64,000 bases of DNA from the NCBI GenBank assembly GCA_951640165.1, contig OX621255.1:9796001-9860000 (forward strand), in the 5' to 3' direction. The stretch's first letter is position 1; every line of letters starts with the position of its first letter. Made by a program: the position numbers and the translations under genes. Source of the stretch: Pseudoips prasinana (taxonomy: Eukaryota; Arthropoda; Insecta; Lepidoptera; Nolidae). Below are positions 56,001 through 64,000 of this stretch, piece after piece. The notes under the pieces were generated by a model, which was not told the origin of the DNA, did no database searches, and was given only the letters and a program-made list of their open reading frames with translations.

Positions 56001-58191
56001 GTGCGCGCCGCCGCCTCGCATGCCTGTTCATCTTGCACCTCAACCTCCTCCAGTAACTCCTGACAAAAATCCATGAAATACTGTGCAACGCCATGTGGTC
56101 TATACAGACCCGACCCCGAAAAAGTACTGCTCAGCGGTGACAGTGGGGACCGGGGCCGGTATATATGATATGTGGAGGATTGGGGCATCCGCGTCCTAAC
56201 AACTGACTACTGACGTCGACTACCGACGGCTTAGTCTTGTTATGATCGCTATCACGGAACTCGGATTGGTGTAAATAAAAGTCTTCCACCATGATAGAGA
56301 CGACATTTCCATGACTGCAACAGTCGCTGGCCCCACTACCGTCGCCACATGAATGATTCCACTTAGATGATTAAGTATACTAAACGGTGCATTTAATGTG
56401 CTTTAGATGTAATAAATATGTTTCAGGCGTTGTATAGTCACAGTTCAAGCTTAACCTAACATACTTTTATACTAAATCCAACGTTTGGTAGATATACTTT
56501 AATCACCTATGTTATTTATACCGGTGATTTTAGTGGAATAAGCCCGCCGCATAGTTGGACGAGCGGGAATTACTCAAAATATATTAAAGCTTTTCTCGCT
56601 CGTCCCACTGATAATGGGGTTGTACACTGTAATGAAAAATGTATGTGATGTGATGTCATGTCACTCCATGCCATGCCGAAATTAGGAATATAAATGTGTT
56701 TAATAATTGCTAAATGAATAAGTTACATTAACATCAAAAATAAATCTTAAAAAAAATTTACGAACGTCAAACATAAAAAAATTAAAAATTAATATTTTCA
56801 GATGGTAAGAAAAGGCATCCACGCTCACCCCACACACACATACAATTGGACGTAAAAATGGTCCCACGAAACGCATTGTTAGATAATATTATCTTACTCC
56901 TTTGTAAACTTATAACACAAATTAGCATCACACCAATAAATAAATCAACAATCCATTTAAACAAAAGCATTATATATGAAATAAAATGGAAAATAAACTA
57001 CATGCGATCATTTATACTCAAAGACACCTACGGAACTGACATGATTAGAACCAATGCAGTGTAAGCAATGGCAATCGTCAAATTCTTGGCAGATGGTTAA
57101 TCACAGCCACAAAATAGGTTATGGAGAACCCCTACGGCAAAAATGGTCCCGTTTTCCACGTGTGCGTGTAAAGAAGATAACCATAATAAAATCCACCAAA
57201 TGGGGGTTCCGTATTCTTCTGTTTCTTCCTCCATTCATAATTTTATTTTCCAATAATTAAACGTAAAGATATTCTAAGCCTGACTAGCTACTACCCCCTA
57301 GATAAATCCAGCGGGCCAGATGCTTAACTACAGCGATCAATTACCAAAGATCTTTTTTTTTTAATGTAGAGTAAGGGGTAATTCGATTTATTTCTGGTAG
57401 CAAGTCGCCAGATTTATTTACAGTTGCAACAGACTTATATAATGTTTTATGAAAGTGCAAAGTTTCTACAAAAATTAAACGGTCTGGCTTACTCGTGGCT
57501 TTCAACAAAATGTGGGCTTGCCTCAAGGGGGGAGAGGGAGAAAATGAGAAATACGTTTATATTGGAATATGATAAGTGGGGGTCTCCTAATGTCGGCTGT
57601 GATTACCATTAAAGCTTCATACACACTCCACACAGTGACTATTGTTGTGCGTAACCTTCAGTTTAGCATTCCCCACAAGACAACAACAAAACATTTGCAG
57701 AAGTAAAATTATTTGTTTCTTGACTAAATCTTCAGATCTTCAACAAGACATTTAACATTTTGACCGTCAGAGTATATGACAAAACAAAATATGCCCAGCA
57801 TGCCACGGTACGACTACATAGTCGTGACCGTGGCGTGATTGGCTTTACTGTGGCAGTCAAAAGGTTTAATAAATAGCGACTCCCGCATCGACGCAATTAA
57901 GTTCAATTTACCGAACGTTTACACACGAGAGCTGCTTTTGCACGATCGTTCTGTCCCTCTTTTGTTCGGTAGAGCTATACTGATCGCACCCATCGCGTTG
58001 GGTGTGCCGGTGTACTGCTACCTCGTCTTTACAGTGAGGAGTGCGTCAGGCCCGACTAAAGTAAAAGATTAGTAACTAACCTTGAAAAGGTTGCTTTTAC
58101 CCTCTCGATCTTTGGGTTTTCTGTATGTGATAGCTTCATCTAAAAGTGCTCGTAATTGTCCGTCGTCCAAAGTTTCTATGTGTTTGTTATT
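40992..58191 (-). CDS. Large multi-exon gene of unknown function (3' part, at least 8 exons)
   Basis: Exons in transcription order are 58081-58191, 55795-56059, 54732-54867, 47451-49212, 47267-47371, (46870-46998, less sure), 45215-45301, 41119-42157 and 40992-41047. Every junction has AG/GT and all phases agree. The joined protein exceeds 1200 residues. It begins within a conserved-looking acidic helix segment (HIETLDDGQLRALLDEAITY). A long serine/threonine/asparagine-rich disordered stretch follows, then a basic and glutamate-rich region, alanine/proline-rich linkers and a compact end, DVVRCGGGKVRYFSE. No enzyme motif, signal peptide or membrane segment is visible. I do not recognise the family. 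More 5' exons probably lie to the right of 58191. Introns carry a complete Transib and several MITEs. Confidence 0.75.
41119..42157 (-). CDS. Unknown gene, large GC-rich exon
   Basis: It begins after ccttttcag with KSLDENGNSVQGFSSPLSG and ends at a GTGAGT donor. It encodes basic KKPRRKKSSKN, then VNELLRFIESDAEHSRAK, an Arg/Glu-rich stretch, SYADIARTRHNIPDLIESCN, long Ala/Pro repeats and LLQLVDYVGA. GC content is extreme (runs of GCGCGGGCGG) compared with flanking introns. An ATG 39 bp upstream of the acceptor is intronic in this model. Confidence 0.82.
43627..43945 (-). repeat. Helitron-like non-autonomous element
   Basis: On the minus strand one end reads CACTAATATTATAAAGGAG and the other GCGGGGCACAGCTAGT, with a terminal CTAGT as in Helitron 3' ends. 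A (cata)n run and the text CACGCCTGTTTCCCAGGGGG lie inside. A related end occurs at 58373-58545. Confidence 0.45.
44149..45056. repeat. Long foldback element, 0.9 kb
   Basis: The left arm (44149-44215) and the inverse of the right arm (44991-45056) share CACCAACAAC, then GCAG, CTAG and TAAGCAACAACT-type blocks in order. The same arms bracket the shorter element at 63262-63539. The interior is AT-rich and non-coding. Confidence 0.55.
45215..45301 (-). CDS. Unknown gene, 29-codon exon
   Basis: Acceptor tgtacag, donor aag/gtgttg, phase 0 at both ends. It encodes PRSVLGSFNGLPARPGYGA and ends NDDYK. It is symmetrical, so it could be skipped without a frameshift. Confidence 0.75.
45814..45911. repeat. 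98-bp foldback MITE
   Basis: Arms of 35 bp: CGGCTACATATCAATATATA at the left, TGATATGTAGCCG at the right end, with a few mismatches. The loop is 28 bp. It lies in an intron of the unknown gene. Confidence 0.8.
46870..46998 (-). CDS. Unknown gene, possible GC-rich exon
   Basis: The minus strand is open for exactly 43 codons in phase 0 (LGSSYRAVASLTGAAPAPA ... CDEIE) between gctgcag and a weak GTTTTC donor. Its phases fit both neighbours. The donor is poor and the acceptor lacks a pyrimidine tract, so it may instead be CpG-rich regulatory DNA. Confidence 0.4.
47267..47371 (-). CDS. Unknown gene, 35-codon exon
   Basis: Acceptor ttccgcag, donor aag/gtgagc, phase 0. It encodes VDTAISFSCITTPEVVSG and on to AVAVDPK. 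It is separated from the large exon upstream by only 79 bp. Confidence 0.8.
47451..49212 (-). CDS. Unknown gene, 1.76 kb disordered exon
   Basis: The acceptor at 49213-49215 (caacacag) completes the arginine codon left by exon 54732-54867, and the donor is gag/gtagga. It encodes TVPRRQVLLPPRRTGTATSQ, then a long S/T/N/D-rich region (for example SSINPRNIRCMSIRP, FSQFVNSQQRLFDSLQANI, NDYIFFTLPKYLLSGLN). Low hydrophobicity and many K/E suggest a flexible scaffold. The frame also extends upstream to an ATG at 49361, offering an alternative first exon. Confidence 0.78.
49213..49361 (-). other. In-frame upstream extension, alternative 5' exon candidate
   Basis: The frame of the large exon stays open to ATG 49359-49361 and reads MTYTARATLEIGSGSVSSG, GC-rich and proline-rich near the acceptor. 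It could be the start of a shorter isoform from an internal promoter. In the spliced model it is intron. Confidence 0.4.
49529..52377 (-). mobile_element. Complete Transib transposon with RSS-like ends
   Basis: Both ends start CAC: CACAGTG at 49529 and, inverted, CACTGTT at 52377. They share GTAGAACAA and CTAGCTGGACAA at identical spacing. The 5-bp target duplication CAACG is present at 49524-49528 and 52378-52382. The 2.85 kb element has one unbroken transposase gene. Transib is the superfamily from which RAG1 and V(D)J recombination signals derive. It sits in an intron of the unknown gene, same strand. Confidence 0.93.
49777..51828 (-). CDS. Transib transposase (RAG1-core relative), intact
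   Basis: 683 codons without interruption from ATG 51826-51828 to the stop at 49777. It starts MDFFEEWLKHPKETRNVELF and contains FISLRHDFDGVTE. Candidate catalytic residues are D272 (KWGCDGSSGHSLY), D377 (LLTMIDGKVCN) and E497 (NTARRFFENPE). A CFIC pair at 393-396 and HAWIRCFECLLHISYRL near 425-441 match the zinc-binding and core regions shared with RAG1. The C-terminus is strongly acidic (DDSSDDSDDE). The enzyme would cut next to the CAC of the element ends and leave hairpin-intermediate breaks, as known for the family. The open frame and matching ends suggest recent, possibly competent activity. Confidence 0.92.
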   Translation of the reverse strand: MDFFEEWLKHPKETRNVELFRFISLRHDFDGVTEQSLRDVKVIISKYSSKLAEKWSSCARNRERFLEKNSTWLKGVDISFAVSVYLCMPSTSTEPGPGRPSKEFDDSSLKTKRRRIDDLLQSRSASELIYAAEVSARLSGQRSVARQIKDVTGDPSIAHKESATSASRCLTSEEALAYYVDSKSSSHSYKQTRKWSIKAGHKVFPSLYSVRRAKVACYPPDEQITVNETRAEIKVQAVLDKTAERLVSAQQEVVSSLLPCTSFTLTSKWGCDGSSGHSLYKQKFTNCDNSDEFLFVFSFVPLQLGDEKGNIVWQNPRPSSIMHCRPIKFIFSKETKDLTITETNKVLEEINALLPTTCKVMETEVSVTHVMLLTMIDGKVCNTLTETSSSQKCFICGATPSMMNDLSKEFTANKDNLGFGLSTLHAWIRCFECLLHISYRLNVKKWQLRSAEDKASVKQRSDDIKKRFKSEMGLIVDKPKPGFGNTNDGNTARRFFENPEASADITGLDVSLIQKFSILLRTLSSGYDINIEKFVTLAQETRQLYVNLYPWYYMPATVHKILLHSGEVIKSSLLPIGQLSEEAQEARNKDCRRFREHNTRKRSRIATNRDLLNMLLITSDPVINGLREIPRKKIGSFPIEVLDLLVQPSFKEQNVNIVSSFHSSATHDHDYSMDDSSDDSDDE
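52454..52503. repeat. Near-perfect palindrome
   Basis: GCTGATTTGGAAA and TTTCCAAATCAGC form a stem of about 20 bp around a 10-nt AT loop. It lies 77 bp right of the Transib end. Possibly a tiny MITE. Confidence 0.7.
53733..54250. repeat. Foldback MITE occupied by a SINE-like insertion
   Basis: Arms TCTACCGGCTAAGTCGCCG and CGGCGACTTACCGGTAGA match the copy at 31522-31753. The central GACGTCATT is duplicated at 53838-53846 and 54124-54132 on both sides of the insertion. The outer flanks share GCC. Confidence 0.88.
53847..54123 (-). repeat. SINE-like element inside the MITE
   Basis: Reverse-orientation copy of the 18179-18438 element, closely similar, with a (catcat)n tail at 53847. Its 5' end carries a 22-bp tandem duplication (TGTCGCCGTCACCACACAGC region twice at 54080-54123). 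The 9-bp target duplication is GACGTCATT. Confidence 0.88.
54732..54867 (-). CDS. Unknown gene, 45-codon exon
   Basis: Acceptor tgttgcag after a (ttgtg)n tract, donor aatag/gtatat. It encodes SLLSEEPARAGYLATVRC and ASDAKEPNEMELLN. The phases fit the exon before (split serine) and after (split arginine). Confidence 0.78.
55795..56059 (-). CDS. Unknown gene, 88-codon exon
   Basis: It starts after ttttgtcag with ELLEEVEVQDEQACEAAARTLS, which continues the helix of exon 58081-58191. ALPHSSSMQDLVAAALAAEP and ARAIHGGSLPSGVDT follow. The donor is GTCAGT. Very GC-rich. Confidence 0.78.
56215..56361 (-). CDS. Possible cassette exon of the unknown gene
   Basis: Between ctaag and gac/gtcagt the minus strand is open for exactly 49 codons in phase 0 (WNHSCGDGSGASDCCSHGN, VEDFYLHQSEFRDSDHNKTK). 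It would insert between exons 58081-58191 and 55795-56059 without a frameshift. The text looks protein-like, but its acceptor is weak. Confidence 0.45.
56362..58080 (-). other. Intron of the unknown gene
   Basis: AT-rich with no supported exon. A near-perfect inverted repeat, GCCACGGT and ACCGTGGC arms, lies at 57800-57836. Confidence 0.5.
57800..57836. repeat. Short inverted repeat
   Basis: GCCACGGTACGACTA is followed by TAGTCGTGACCGTGGC, a stem of about 16 bp with one bulge and a tiny loop. Intronic, function unknown. Confidence 0.6.
58081..58191 (-). CDS. Unknown gene, first visible exon
   Basis: Acceptor tttacag, donor aag/gttagt, 37 codons in phase 0. It encodes NNKHIETLDDGQLRALLDEA, then KPKDREGKSNLFK. 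The text is charged, helical and looks well conserved. It is not a start exon. Confidence 0.8.
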
Positions 58192-58372
58192 CTGTAAACA
58201 AAACAAATATTGTATGTAATATTATTTATTAATATTATTTGAATATCATTCAGTATTTAGGTAGTTGGAGCAAATAACAGATTCAACACAACACGCAATA
58301 GTATTTGTATAAATTATTTTTCATCTTTCTCAAGAGTGTCTGAGTTGTAGCCCTTTGATATGGTGCGAAGCA

Positions 58373-58545
58373 CATCTACTATATAAAAATAAGTCGGGCT
58401 TTCCTTCCTGACGCTATAACTCCAGAACGCACGAACCGATTTCCACGGTTTTGCATTCGTTGGAAAGGTCTCGGGCTCAGTGAGGTTTATAGCAAAGAAA
58501 ATTTATAAAATTTAACGCAGGTAACACCGCGGGGCACAGCTAGTA
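58373..58545 (+). repeat. Helitron-like 3' end fragment
   Basis: It contains GAACGCACGAACCGATTTCC and ends GCGGGGCACAGCTAGT. It is related to the element at 43627-43945. Confidence 0.45.
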
Positions 58546-58559
58546 GTTCATAAATTTAA

Positions 58560-60420
58560 CCACTAGAGGGTCACCCATCTATTAGGCTACCACTGGGTAG
58601 TAGGTCGAGACTTCGACTGTCACTGACGCAGTAATATCTAGATTACAGAATAATTTGTTAAGTGGTACACATAACACACACACACAGTACTGTGGCGTTT
58701 GCCTTGCATTGGCATGATCGCAGAATAGGAGTCAATAAGTTGAAGTTTCTATTACACGTTTAATTTAACCCAGTATAAAGTTTAACTTATTATGTTTACT
58801 TGTCTCCAACAGTAATTAAGAGGGTTGCCGCAATTACACAGAACCCGACATAAGTAGCTATCTATGCGAGTGTATAGTTGTGTAGTGAAACTAGTCGTCG
58901 GGTGTCTGACCCAGAAACTGCACGAAACGCTACCGTCTGACCACTGAAACCGAGCCGCCGCCGTACTATGAAACATAATTACGGTTGTATTATTGATGTT
59001 AATGTGAGGTAAAATTATTATTAAAACCGACGCGAGGAGTTAACATTATGAAAACAGTGACGAATAACTAGAGTAATTAATTTAGGTTGAGCTGGCCGAA
59101 GCGTTGCGAACATCCGAAGCGGCGTGCGAATACATAATATTTTAAAAGCCACATTCGCCCCGCCCTTAACTGTTGTAATGGTTCATTAAGCTCAACTTAA
59201 ATTAAGCACATGAATTACAGTTTTTAAGATAATACAAGCCGATCTAGCATGGCAATGAATACTCATGTCCCTTCAGCGTTCGACTAATCCCCATACTCAC
59301 GGTCTCCGAACGCTTTAGTAAGACGAGAGACTTCCTCGCTGTGCTACCATCGAAAGGATGTAATCATGATCACTTTGTCCCACTAATATGATAGTGTGTA
59401 TATGGTGTCCGCACTTAGTCCAGAGGTGGACCATCGTATGTGAGCCATGAAGGCCTTAATTCGATCTAGCCCACCTCCTTCCAGAAGCATATTAGGTATC
59501 CCAAACTTCTCAGGGCTTTCGTAAGAGTTCTTGGTGATCGCAGGGTTTCCCTCCGGATATTCGTGATGCAACGAAGGATGATAATTGTTATTGTAGTAAT
59601 AGAAGAATTTATTTAAATAGGTATATAAGTCAACAACGAATCTGTCCGACTACTTCTTTATGTAATGAATATTTCAAAAGGTTTATTTACTTAATAATAC
59701 CAAAATACTTCTTTAAATTCAGTATAATCACTTGAGTAAACACATATCTTTGATTACCTACACATTCGAGACAGATGATTATGAGTGAAACTAATTATAA
59801 TTAACTAGCGACCCGCTAGTTAATAATAGTTAAGCATTCACACCCGCACGGGTAGATAGATAAAAAGACAAATTTGTACTTTATTTGACAAATAGAAAAT
59901 AACAACCATTCCATACACTAAAAGCCTACATCTTTAGATATTTGTTTCACTAATTTGAACGAAACACCGTAATTATTACTTAACTACATATAATAGTACG
60001 AATTTGTAGGTAATGATGAGTACTAACTTCCAATGACATTCTATACACATGAATACATCTCGCCATACAAAACAATGTCAAAATATGGCACATGGATCTA
60101 ATTTTACCTTATTATGACTTATGAAGCTGCAACTGTAACGTAGATACATTACTGCTTGCACTCAAGTAATTTAAATGTTTTCGGTTAATGGTAGCAATGT
60201 AATACAATTAGTCACTCGAAGCTACGTATAATGATTTTAAACTGACTCGAACAGAGCCCTCTGCGGAGTAGCATGCCTAGTTATTTTGTTTGTGAGAGTA
60301 TAAAAAACTTTTGAATATGTATATTTCATCTTATTTCTAACCTAAACCATTTATATATAACCATTTATTAACCGGCTTCAAAAAAAAATGTTCCTGGTTC
60401 GATATACATATAATATTCTA
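58560..60420. other. AT-rich DNA upstream of the last visible exon
   Basis: It may be intron or intergenic. A short piece with AGCGACCCGC near 59811 resembles the end of a dispersed repeat. No exon could be supported. Confidence 0.5.
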
Positions 60421-60650
60421 GGACATTATTCACACACCAACATTTGGTCCCAAACTAAGCACCGCTTGTAGTACTATGGAAACCAGATAGATAACTGATA
60501 CTTACTGACTCAAAACAAACAGCCATGTTCATGCACACAAATATCTATCCTGGGTGGGAATAGAACCCACGACCAGCGCTGTGAACGGGCCGGTTGCCGT
60601 GGTTGGTGTAGATAAGCTATTATTCTACCAACCACGGCAACCGGCCCGTG
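60421..60650 (-). repeat. SINE copy with hairpin 5' end
   Basis: On the minus strand it has GTGGGTTCTATTCCCACCC (a B-box-like T arm), then ATATTTGTGTGCATGAAC and an AAGC...GTTTGGG body, as in the SINE at 1004. Its 5' end is a perfect 23-bp inverted repeat (60585-60607 with 60627-60649). Confidence 0.7.
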
Positions 60651-61299
60651 ATATTGAATTAGGAACCAAATTAGGTTTAGTTACTTAATAATAGCAAAAT
60701 TAGCGACGTAATATTGTTACAATCGCGTGATATTTACGTAATAATATGTTGGTCTATTCATGACCGTCAAAACAAACTTGCCTTTCGTAAGTGTATTTAT
60801 GTTCGTTATAAGATTTCATGACATCGACACAATCACTTACTCGTGAGTATGACGATGCGTGAGAGTTACTGGTATTTATGGATACAATTAATTATTTCCT
60901 ACTTTTGAGTAAACCGTATTGAAAGGAATTCACAAATAAAGCGACTAGACTTAATGAATTAGGACCCACTGGTAAAAGAAACCGATACTAAATATAATAT
61001 TTTATATACGTTCATTTAGATGCTCAGTACCCCGAAATAAATTCAATTTGGTAAAAAATGGGTCTTTTAGATTTAGCCTTCTTTTCCAGTGCCATATGTG
61101 GTGTAAACCGACATCAACATATCTTGTAGGAGCGCTTTGGTCAAATCGTATTGTAACTAAACAGATCTTAGTAGTTGGGTAAACATGCTGACATTTGAAG
61201 AGACTTACTTTTATATTATACTATTCTATTTTTATTATAAGTATTTATTATTATGTTTTATGTAAATATTTATTTTTATTATTTATTTTAAACATTTAT

Positions 61300-62210
61300 A
61301 AATACACCCCCTTCCTCCAGCAGTCCAACACGCAGTCGGGGCAACTGGCAGTAATCAAGCAGCCGCAGCGCAAGAAATCCTAACTCTTTGTAGAGATCGG
61401 ACAACTCCCCTACCTACCCAACAATACGAGCTCCTAAACTAAAGGAAGCCAAAGCTTTGGCCGAGTCAGGGGAGAACCTCTGGCCGACGCTGCTGAACCA
61501 CGTGGCCTACGTAATCACTGGATATCCAGCGGAGCCAGCGCCCACACTGATTTAGAAAATCATACCCAAAAATGAAGACACTAATGTACCATCACTAAAT
61601 GCCACCCTATAAGAACAGATGTACTAGAGGAGACACCCACACCTCCCTAGCCGCCCAGTAGCAGGGCCTCGCCGCACGGCGTCCCATCCGGTAGAGCTAA
61701 CCCCCCGGGGACGGGGAAGGTCACAAGGAGCTTCTCCTCCAACCCACTGGCACAAATGGAGCTAGCACTAGCTCGAGGCTAAGAACAAAAACGGTCATGG
61801 CCATATCCACGGGATAACCTTTACCACCCAAGCAGTTACAGCCCAATAAAGGGCTGCCAAATGGACCTACCCGTATTTACCGGTAGCGAACCGACAATTC
61901 AGGACGGAGGGCTAACAACGCCCTGAAACCCGATTCCTCCGCCCCCGTAAGGGGTCTTGAGACGACCCGCTCAGGTACGCTCATTACTGCCGCAGCCCGT
62001 AAAGGCTACGATATGGACCTTCCTCTATTTACGGGTAGGAAGTTGATACCTTGGACAGACGGAGGGCCAACGTCCTGTCCTGATTCTTCCGCCCCCGTCA
62101 AGGTGTGTAAGATGCCACGTTTAGTGTGGTCATTCCGAGCTCGGCAGCCGATGGGTGCGCATCTATGTATCATTGTATGCAACCCCTAGGGGGACAACTT
62201 TAGGTATAAG
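61300..62210. repeat. GC-rich block with two 152-bp tandem units
   Basis: A 0.9 kb GC-rich island in AT-rich DNA. Units starting near 61828 and 61980 share GCCC-AAGGCT, ATGGACCT, ATTTAC-GGTAG, GGACGGAGGGC and CCTCCGCCCCCGT at a 152-bp offset. Frames are full of stops. It may be UTR sequence of an unidentified retroelement. Confidence 0.55.
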
Positions 62211-62244
62211 TACGATTATTATATAATGTTGTATATAAGAATAA

Positions 62245-62440
62245 TAATATCCAGGGACATTATTCACACACAGCAATCTGATACCAAATTAAGCAGAGCT
62301 ATGGAAATCAGATAACTGACAAACTACTTTTGTAAATCACTTCTTTTGTAAATACATACTTATATAGATAATTACTAACAGACAAGTTCATGCACACAAA
62401 TATCTGTCCTGGGTGGAAAAGGAACACAATAAATATAAAG
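62245..62440 (-). repeat. Degenerate SINE copy
   Basis: It shares GGGACATTATTCACACA and GTTCATGCACACAAATATCT with the copy at 60421. The head is lost after TCCTGGGTGGAAAAGG. Confidence 0.6.
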
Positions 62441-62610
62441 TATAAAAGAACCGCGGGGGTGACAGTCGAATTTTCTAGAATCTCATATTATTGTATAATT
62501 TGCGAGCCCGTTAGGCCATAGATTCATTCGTTTCTGGGGTTCACTGAAGAAACAATACTGAAATAAGAAATAAGGAACCGAAGAAAGAAGAATTTATGAA
62601 GAAATATGTA

Positions 62611-62690
62611 CAGACGCCAGCACATCAAGCTACCCAAATCTGTCAAATTTCCCCAATTGAAAGTGAACCTTATACTTTTGTGATAAAGTC
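62611..62690 (+). repeat. Half copy of the 36795-36929 MITE
   Basis: It reads CAGACGCCAGCACATCAAGC and continues to AGTGAACCTTATAC, matching the left half of the intact MITE, then stops. Confidence 0.75.
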
Positions 62691-62699
62691 AGTGAACGC

Positions 62700-63260
62700 A
62701 AATAAACATGGAAGCATTACTTCAAGGAAACTAAGCGCAAATTTTGACCCAATATCCCAATCAAACTGACACAACGGAATACCGTCTCTGATTGGCCAAA
62801 ATATTACCGCTCAGATACACCTTTTAAAAGTAGACTTTATGACGTCATGTTCGGGTCTAAATTACCATGTTCATGACATTCGCTGAGGGATGTGATGATG
62901 ATGATGATGATGTTTTATGTTATAAAGTGCAAAGAAAATAATTAAAAAAAAAAATAATAAAGAATTATGATAAAATATACAGTATCTTGAACTTTACGGC
63001 AAGAGCTTTTCTAAGGTCTTTAAATAGAGCAGTATTTGGCGGGTAATGGGTTTATTTGCTATGATAATAGGTAAATAAAATAAATTTGTGACCAATTCAC
63101 TTATTATTATTTACAATTTCCGTAGGTATACATAACACTTAAGTACTACTTTTTAGGCCCCCCCTTCACTTCTTTATCCATCCGTCCGTCTGTCTGTCAA
63201 TACCCTTTATCTTGAAAACGCGTGGACGAATCGACTAGAAATTATAGGTGATCTAGATAT
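62700..63260. other. AT-rich DNA with an (ATG)n microsatellite
   Basis: A GATGATGATGATGATG run lies near 62895. No gene is seen. Confidence 0.5.
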
Positions 63261-63261
63261 G

Positions 63262-63539
63262 CAGGGTTACTTGTAAAATACCAACAACCTCGCAGGACTC
63301 GGAAGCTAACACCATAAGCAACAACTTACTCTGCGGGCATCGCAAAGATTACGCAAGCCGCCTGGTTACATATTATTTACGATGCACGTAGAGTTATAAA
63401 CATTCAAGTGGTAAATTAATTAATATAGACTTTTACAAAAAAAAAATACAAATTATCAAAAGTTGTAAAATAAATGTTGTTGCTTATGGTTTTAGCTATC
63501 TAGTCCTGTGAGGTAATTGGTGCTTTACAAGTTACCCTG
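63262..63539. repeat. Foldback element, 278 bp
   Basis: The left arm CAGGGTTACTTGTAAAATAC and the right arm GCTTTACAAGTTACCCTG pair over about 65 bp, including CCATAAGCAACAAC and its complement. It is the same family as 44149-45056. Confidence 0.75.
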
Positions 63540-64000
63540 TAAATATATAAATAAAATTGAATTGAATTCATTTCCAAACGAACCGTTTTCGTCCATAGTT
63601 CTCTTCGCTTTAGATCGAGTGGAAATTTGAAGAAACCAAGCCGTTTTAATACCACCATTACCATTCTTTGTGCATACCCTAAAGATGCTGAGTATTTTAT
63701 CTAAGATTAAAATAATTGTAATAAATAAAAAAATTCGTCATAATTTTTGTGTAGATAAATAAATTGATTCGTTTGCATAACAACATCACCATATATTTTG
63801 TGTCAATTTAATTGACTTCATATTTAATAAAATTAAAATATATAGCGATGTACTTACTCGTAATAACTAATTCCAACGCTCTTAATAAAATAAAAAATAA
63901 ATAAAAATAAAATTCGTTTATTTCGGACCGGAATCCATAGTGTTAGTAACAGTAATCTTAAAAAACTATGTTAGTAATATATTAAGAACATAACAGGATA

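Noticed and set aside
55768..56076. Plus-strand frames over exon 55795-56059
   Set aside because: Same GC-driven artefact. Arginine/proline runs with no splice support.
57309..57322. AGCGGGCCAGATG resembling the Tc1/IS630-like terminus at 3450
   Set aside because: Only about 13 bases match and no partner end was found nearby.
59383..59571. 62-codon minus-strand frame beginning MHHEYPEGNPAITKNSY
   Set aside because: Looks partly protein-like but lacks splice sites that fit, and I recognise no family.

Overview
This 64 kb window is eukaryotic and almost certainly from a moth or butterfly. It is AT-rich nuclear DNA with two intron-containing genes and very dense mobile DNA. The repeat families are of insect or lepidopteran type: tRNA-headed SINEs, Transib, a Dong-like LINE in TAA repeats, cecropia-type mariner, BEL/Pao and many foldback MITEs. 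Only two cellular genes can be supported. On the + strand, positions 421-7915 hold the last six exons of an oxysterol-binding protein (OSBP) gene, which encode the sterol/PI4P-transfer domain; its 5' exons lie to the left of the window. On the - strand, a large gene I cannot name runs from 58191 (or further right) down to its stop at 40992. I assembled it from splice sites whose reading phases all agree; it encodes more than 1200 residues of mostly disordered protein.

Layout, left to right. 1-7.9 kb: OSBP exons, with introns holding a SINE nested in a SINE, an internally deleted Tc1/IS630-like element, a hAT remnant and a broken DD41D mariner-like element. 7.9-12.5 kb: OSBP 3' UTR, a 52-bp minisatellite, MITEs and a compound palindrome. 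12.9-17.2 kb: a nearly intact Dong/R4-type LINE with TAA repeats on both sides. 17.3-19.3 kb: a 2.0 kb element with 28-bp perfect inverted ends, a near-perfect 8-bp target duplication and a spliced THAP-domain start, which together suggest a P-element-like transposon. 19.3-24.8 kb: a decayed BEL/Pao retrotransposon cut off inside its integrase, followed by a LINE 3' fragment (24.8-31.0 kb) that is itself split by a 5.6 kb I-type LINE. 31.0-32.4 kb: a mariner carrying a MITE. 32.4-40.9 kb: gene-poor DNA. 41.0-58.2 kb: the - strand gene. One of its introns holds a complete Transib transposon (49529-52377) with an unbroken 683-codon transposase, a 5-bp target duplication and ends that resemble V(D)J recombination signal sequences. 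58.2-64 kb: intergenic or upstream-intron DNA with SINE copies, foldback elements and an unusual GC-rich tandem block.

The two host genes show no functional link in the sequence. The coherent story is genome ecology: at least four nesting events can be read from target duplications, and one insertion can be compared with an unoccupied copy of the same MITE elsewhere in the window. The most notable items are the Transib with RSS-like ends, the probable P-element-like transposon and the Dong-type LINE with a single lesion.
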